A stretch of 9,132 nucleotides of DNA from an uncultured cyanobacterium (GTDB taxonomy: Bacteria > Cyanobacteriota > Cyanobacteriia > PCC-6307 > Cyanobiaceae): contig CAIOXF010000305.1 in NCBI GenBank assembly GCA_903862155.1, positions 1 through 9,132 on the forward strand, in the 5' to 3' direction. The notes beneath the pieces were generated by a model, which was not told where the DNA came from, made no database searches, and worked only from the letters and a program-made list of their open reading frames with translations. Numbering within the stretch: position 1 is the first letter of the stretch; each line of letters opens with the position of its first letter. The position numbers were made by a program, and so were the translations under genes. This document shows, piece after piece, positions 5,923 through 9,132 of this stretch.

Positions 5923-8837
5923 GCGGCGCGTGCCGCTGCACTGCCGTGCGGAACAGTGATGTGGCTGTTGGCTTCGATGCGGCCCAGCACCTGGCGGGCG
6001 CGGAGCACCACGTTGGCGGGCACGCCGGCTAGGCGGGCGGCTTCGATGCCATAGCTGCGGCTGGCGCCGCCGGGGGCCACCTTGTGCAGGAACAGCAGGG
6101 CGTCGCCGGTTTCCTCCACCAGGACCTGAGCATTGGCCACGTTGGGCAGCAGCTCGGCCAGCTCGTTGAGCTCGTGGTAGTGGGTGGCAAACACGCTGCG
6201 GGCCCGGAGATCGCCAGCCAGGTGCTCGGCCACGGCCCAGGCGATCGAGAGGCCGTCGAAGGTGGCGGTGCCGCGCCCGATCTCGTCGAGCAGCACCAGG
6301 GATCGCTCCGTGGCGTGGTGAAGGATGTTGGCCGTTTCGGCCATCTCCACCATGAACGTGGACTGGCCGGCCGCGAGGTCGTCGCCGGCGCCCACGCGGG
6401 TGAAGATCCGGTCGGCAATGCCCAGTTGCGCTGATTTGGCGGGAATCCAGCTGCCGACCTGGGCCATTAGCTGCAGCAGCCCGGTCTGGCGCAGATAGCA
6501 GCTTTTCCCGCTGGCGTTGGGCCCAGTGAGGATCACCAGGTCGGGCGCAGACGCGTGCTTCGGCGCAGCGTCCCCGGCGCAGGTTGAGCCCAGCTGAATG
6601 TCGTTAGGCGTGAAGGGTTCCTCGGCCAGCAGCTGCTCCACCACCGGGTGCCGGCCCGCTTCGATCTGCAGGGTGCGCGCGTCGGAGGCGTGCGGATCAG
6701 GGATCTCTGGGCAGCAGTAGTTGCCTGTAGCGGCCACCTCGGCCAGGCCGGCGATGGCATCGAGTTCGGCCACCAGCCGGGCGGCGGTACGGATCGGTGC
6801 GGCTTGCTCCCCCACCCGGGCCCGCAGGGCGGTGAACAGTTCGTATTCGCGCTGGGCGGCGCGGGCCCGCAGCTGCAGGATCCGGCCCTCGCGGGCCTTG
6901 AGCTCGGGCGTTACGAAGCGCTCCTCGTTGGCGAGCGTTTGGCGGCGGATCCAGTGCTCGGGCACGGCCTGGGCTTTGGCTTTGCTCACCGCCAGGAAGT
7001 AGCCAAAGGTGCGGTGGTACTGGAGCTTGAGCGTGTTGATGCTGCTGGCGGCCCGCTCGGCGGCTTCTTGCTCGGCTAGCCAGGCTTCCTGGTCGTCGAG
7101 TTGGTTGCGCAGGCCGTCGAGCACTGGATCCACCGTGTCGTGGATCAGGCCGCCCTCGGTGAGGCTCAGCGGCGGCGCGTCCACCAAGGTGTGGCGCAGT
7201 TCGGAAGCGATGACGGCCAGCACAGGCCAGGGCTGGGCCAGGGCCTGCAGCGGAGCGCTCGTGGTGTTGCTCAGCAGAGCGGCCAGCTGGGGGAGGCGCT
7301 CCAGACCATCGGCCAGCGCCACCAGATCCCGCGCCGAGGCCGTGCCTGCTCCGGCCCGGCCCGCCAGCCGCTCCAGATCGCCCATGGGCCGCAGCAAACG
7401 GCGCACCCCTAGGCGGAGGGAGCGCTGGGCCACCAGCTCACTCACCCCGTTCTGACGATGCAGGATTTCGCCCCTGTTCACCAGCGGTGCCTCGATCCAG
7501 CGGCGCAGGCAGCGGCCGCCCATGGCCGTGAGCGTGCGGTCGATCGCCCACAGGAGCGAACCCTGGTGCTGGCCGCCCAGCTGGGTGCGGGTGAGTTCCA
7601 GGTTGCGGCGGGTGGCCGCATCGAGTATCAGCCGATCACCTGCGTGCCAGGTGGTGGGCAGATCGAGGGGCACGCGGCTGGGTGCTGCTTCGCCATCGGT
7701 GCTGCCCACAGTGGCGTCGAGATAGGCCACTAGGCCCCCGGCGGCTCGAAGCGCCAGCGGCACCTCGCCCAGTCCCAGGCCATCGAGGCTGGCCAGTCCG
7801 AAGCGCTCCTTGAGCGTGGCCGTGGCTTCCGGTGCTTCAAAGGGTGTGCGCGCCACCGGGGTGGAGTGCACGCCGCTCGGACACCATGCGTGCTCCGTTG
7901 CTTCACTAGAAAGCCCAGGCAGCAGCACCTCGGCGGCGTCTAGCTGCAGCAGCTCCTGGTGCAGGGCATCGCTGCCCTCGCGCTGGGTGACCCGGAATTC
8001 GCCGGTGCTCACGTCGGCCACGGCCAGGCCCCAGCGGGCTGCAGAGCCCTGGGGCCCTTCCACCATCACGGCGCACAGCCAGTTGTTGCGCCGCGCCGCG
8101 AGCATCCCCTCTTCGAGCACCGTGCCGGGGGTGAGCACGCGGGTGATGTCGCGCTTGAGCAGCTCGCCCTTGGCCGGCGTGGTCTCGAGCTGATCGCAGA
8201 GGGCCACGCTCAGGCCGCGGCGCACTAACTCCCCGCAGTAGCGCTCGGCGGCGTGGTGGGGGATGCCCGCCATTGGCACGCGGCCAACGCTTTTCCCTCC
8301 CTCCTTGCCGGTGAGCGTGAGCTCCAGCAGGCGCGAGAGCGTGATGGCGTCCTCGAAGAAGCACTCGAAGAAGTCGCCCAGCCGGTAGAGCAGCACCCGC
8401 TCGGGATGGGCCAATTTGAGCTCCACGTAGTGGCGCAGCATCGGCGTGAGCTGCTGCGGATCCACCAGGCTGTGGTGGTGCCACTGGGGCAGGTCGGACT
8501 CCGAGGCTTCGCCTGCTTGCTCAGAGGCGGCGGGTGCTTCTCCGGGCTGCTGAGCTTCAGGCGCTGGCACTGGTGCCGATGTACTGGCTTGGCGCTGGCG
8601 GGGACGCTGGGCCGCGTCGGCGCTCAGGGCCGCTGAATCGAGCTCTTCCGTCGGTTCGCTGCTCGTGCCAGTTCCTTTGCGGTGACTGGCGCTCTTGCGG
8701 CCTTTGGCCTGGGCCGGTGCGCCAAACAGATCGCCCTGAAGGCCCAGGCCAGCCATGAGCGAAAGCTGCTGCTCGGCTTCCGCGGCCACGGCCCCTTCCT
8801 GTTGCTGGGGCTGGATCGTAAGAGGCCCGTCTGGCAT
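5895..8837 (-). CDS. mutS: DNA mismatch repair protein MutS
   Basis: Recognises mispaired bases and, with ATP, signals repair. With the ATG at 8837 the product is 980 residues, longer than the usual 850-880. Domain I begins near residue 130 (LTPMLRHYVELK) with the mismatch-reading Phe-x-Glu in GDFFECFFEDA (F156, E158). The clamp and lever domains follow, then the ATPase: Walker A GPNASGKS (772-779), GQSTFMVEM (824-832), Walker B LVLLDEIGRGT (847-857) and THYHEL (885-890). The first 120 residues are a low-complexity Ala/Pro/Gln/Ser-rich extension containing QGDLF (34-38), which fits the sliding-clamp-binding consensus, and RPRQR (78-82). The C-terminus after LGRIEANS is short, with no clamp motif. 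ATGs at 8930 and 8951 would run into psbZ and leave no promoter room, so 8837 is preferred; the true start is uncertain. It converges on cobH with a 28-bp overlap. Confidence 0.95.
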   Translation of the reverse strand: MPDGPLTIQPQQQEGAVAAEAEQQLSLMAGLGLQGDLFGAPAQAKGRKSASHRKGTGTSSEPTEELDSAALSADAAQRPRQRQASTSAPVPAPEAQQPGEAPAASEQAGEASESDLPQWHHHSLVDPQQLTPMLRHYVELKLAHPERVLLYRLGDFFECFFEDAITLSRLLELTLTGKEGGKSVGRVPMAGIPHHAAERYCGELVRRGLSVALCDQLETTPAKGELLKRDITRVLTPGTVLEEGMLAARRNNWLCAVMVEGPQGSAARWGLAVADVSTGEFRVTQREGSDALHQELLQLDAAEVLLPGLSSEATEHAWCPSGVHSTPVARTPFEAPEATATLKERFGLASLDGLGLGEVPLALRAAGGLVAYLDATVGSTDGEAAPSRVPLDLPTTWHAGDRLILDAATRRNLELTRTQLGGQHQGSLLWAIDRTLTAMGGRCLRRWIEAPLVNRGEILHRQNGVSELVAQRSLRLGVRRLLRPMGDLERLAGRAGAGTASARDLVALADGLERLPQLAALLSNTTSAPLQALAQPWPVLAVIASELRHTLVDAPPLSLTEGGLIHDTVDPVLDGLRNQLDDQEAWLAEQEAAERAASSINTLKLQYHRTFGYFLAVSKAKAQAVPEHWIRRQTLANEERFVTPELKAREGRILQLRARAAQREYELFTALRARVGEQAAPIRTAARLVAELDAIAGLAEVAATGNYCCPEIPDPHASDARTLQIEAGRHPVVEQLLAEEPFTPNDIQLGSTCAGDAAPKHASAPDLVILTGPNASGKSCYLRQTGLLQLMAQVGSWIPAKSAQLGIADRIFTRVGAGDDLAAGQSTFMVEMAETANILHHATERSLVLLDEIGRGTATFDGLSIAWAVAEHLAGDLRARSVFATHYHELNELAELLPNVANAQVLVEETGDALLFLHKVAPGGASRSYGIEAARLAGVPANVVLRARQVLGRIEANSHITVPHGSAAARAAQTRGDLAA
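5922..5937 (+). terminator. Short GC hairpin at the cobH stop (possible weak terminator)
   Basis: AGCGGC (5922-5927) and GCCGCT (5932-5937) can pair around the tetraloop GCGT, beginning on the last base of the cobH stop codon and lying within the 3' coding part of mutS. No U-run follows, so it does not meet the usual criterion for an intrinsic terminator. It is noted because the two genes overlap and there is no other space for a terminator between them. In such GC-rich sequence a 6-bp stem may well be chance. Confidence 0.18.
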
Positions 8838-8928
8838 CGAGTTGTGAAGGATGCCTATCAAGGCCCGCGGAGGCCCCTTGGCTGCGTGTGAGAATCCGCC
8901 AACTGACCGGCCGGCATCCAGCTGATCC
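8838..8928. promoter_or_regulatory. Divergent mutS/psbZ spacer with possible psbZ promoter
   Basis: This 91-bp spacer must hold the start signals of both psbZ and mutS if the mutS ATG at 8837 is right. On the plus strand TGT (8887-8889) followed by GAGAAT (8890-8895) resembles an extended -10 element (TGn plus four of six of TATAAT), giving a start about 27 nt before the psbZ ATG. No good -35 is found. A GC-rich imperfect inverted repeat, CAAGG (8859-8863) and CCTTG (8876-8880), lies just upstream where a regulator could bind. There is no clear ribosome binding site for psbZ. All of this is weak pattern evidence. Confidence 0.3.
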
Positions 8929-9117
8929 ATGCAGATCCTCAACACCCTCACCGTTCTGGCCCTGGTGGTGATGTCGTTCGCGCTGATCGTGGCCGTGCCT
9001 GTGCTTTACGCCAGCAGTGAGGATTCCGGTCGTTCCAACCGGCTGATCCTGCTCGGCGGCATTGCCTGGGTAGCCCTGGTGCTTGTGAATTGGGGCATGA
9101 GCTTCTTTGTGGTCTGA
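8929..9117 (+). CDS. psbZ: Photosystem II reaction centre protein Z
   Basis: A 62-residue thylakoid membrane protein (Ycf9 in plastids) that sits at the edge of the photosystem II core near CP43 and helps stabilise the complex and its antenna contacts. The sequence is complete and of exactly the usual length. It starts MQILNTLTVLALVVMSFAL, has a first membrane helix at about 4-27, a short polar loop SSEDSGRSNR (29-38), and a second helix at about 39-60 ending NWGMSFFVV. The ATG at 8929 is the family start. It is transcribed away from mutS, alone within the window; only 15 bp remain downstream, so a terminator or a partner gene cannot be judged. Its presence shows that the source is an oxygenic phototroph. 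Confidence 0.95.
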   Translation: MQILNTLTVLALVVMSFALIVAVPVLYASSEDSGRSNRLILLGGIAWVALVLVNWGMSFFVV

Positions 9118-9132
9118 CCCGAAGAAAAGACC

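Noticed and set aside
8838..8951. Longer mutS start at 8951 or 8930
   Set aside because: These ATGs lie inside psbZ, would leave no spacer for either promoter, and the added residues (MRVLRICMDQLDAGRS...) do not resemble MutS. The ATG at 8837 is preferred.
9111..9119. GGTC/GACC repeat at the psbZ stop as a terminator
   Set aside because: The arms are only 4 bp around one base, formed by the stop-codon context, and the window ends 13 bp later, so no case can be made.
1..9132. HIP1 (GCGATCGC) repeats as a lineage marker
   Set aside because: I looked for the octamer and found only partial matches such as GCGATCGA and GCGATCGG. Absence fits picocyanobacteria but is not a feature.

Overview
The window looks like a piece of an alpha-cyanobacterial chromosome from a high-GC marine or freshwater picocyanobacterium (Synechococcus/Cyanobium type). 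The main evidence is a complete psbZ (a photosystem II subunit found only in oxygenic phototrophs), a four-ACT-domain aspartate kinase of the kind cyanobacteria carry, a MutS with an N-terminal extension like that of picocyanobacteria, and a gene order (uvrB, lysC, holA, cobH, mutS, psbZ) that I recall from that group. Most of the DNA is very GC-rich. The organism assignment is an inference from gene content, not from a database search.

Layout. Positions 1-121 (+) are the last codons of uvrB. It is followed by a stop/start overlap with a GT2-like glycosyltransferase (121-840, +), whose 3' end runs 50 bp into a convergent class I SAM methyltransferase (791-1489, -). These two genes are clearly poorer in GC than the rest and look like a small inserted accessory unit (probably surface-glycan modification) between uvrB and lysC. 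Reading leftward on the minus strand, 5161 to 791 appears to be one gene string: a Phd/YefM-antitoxin + PIN-domain fusion (4445-5161), holA (3398-4435), lysC (1493-3319) and the methyltransferase. The 95 bp between the fusion gene and divergent cobH (5257-5922, +) holds a perfect 23-bp palindrome built from two CCGTACGG octamers, a good candidate operator. cobH overlaps convergent mutS (5895-8837, -) by 28 bp. psbZ (8929-9117, +) diverges from mutS across a 91-bp spacer.

Functionally this is mostly housekeeping: nucleotide excision repair (uvrB), mismatch repair (mutS), replication clamp loading (holA), the aspartate-family amino acid pathway (lysC), corrinoid synthesis (cobH) and photosystem II (psbZ). 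The items that stand out are the single-chain antitoxin-PIN fusion with an apparently lost catalytic Glu and a palindromic operator in front of essential genes, and the glycosyltransferase/methyltransferase islet. No RNA genes, insertion sequences, CRISPR arrays or gene-free stretches over 300 bp were seen.
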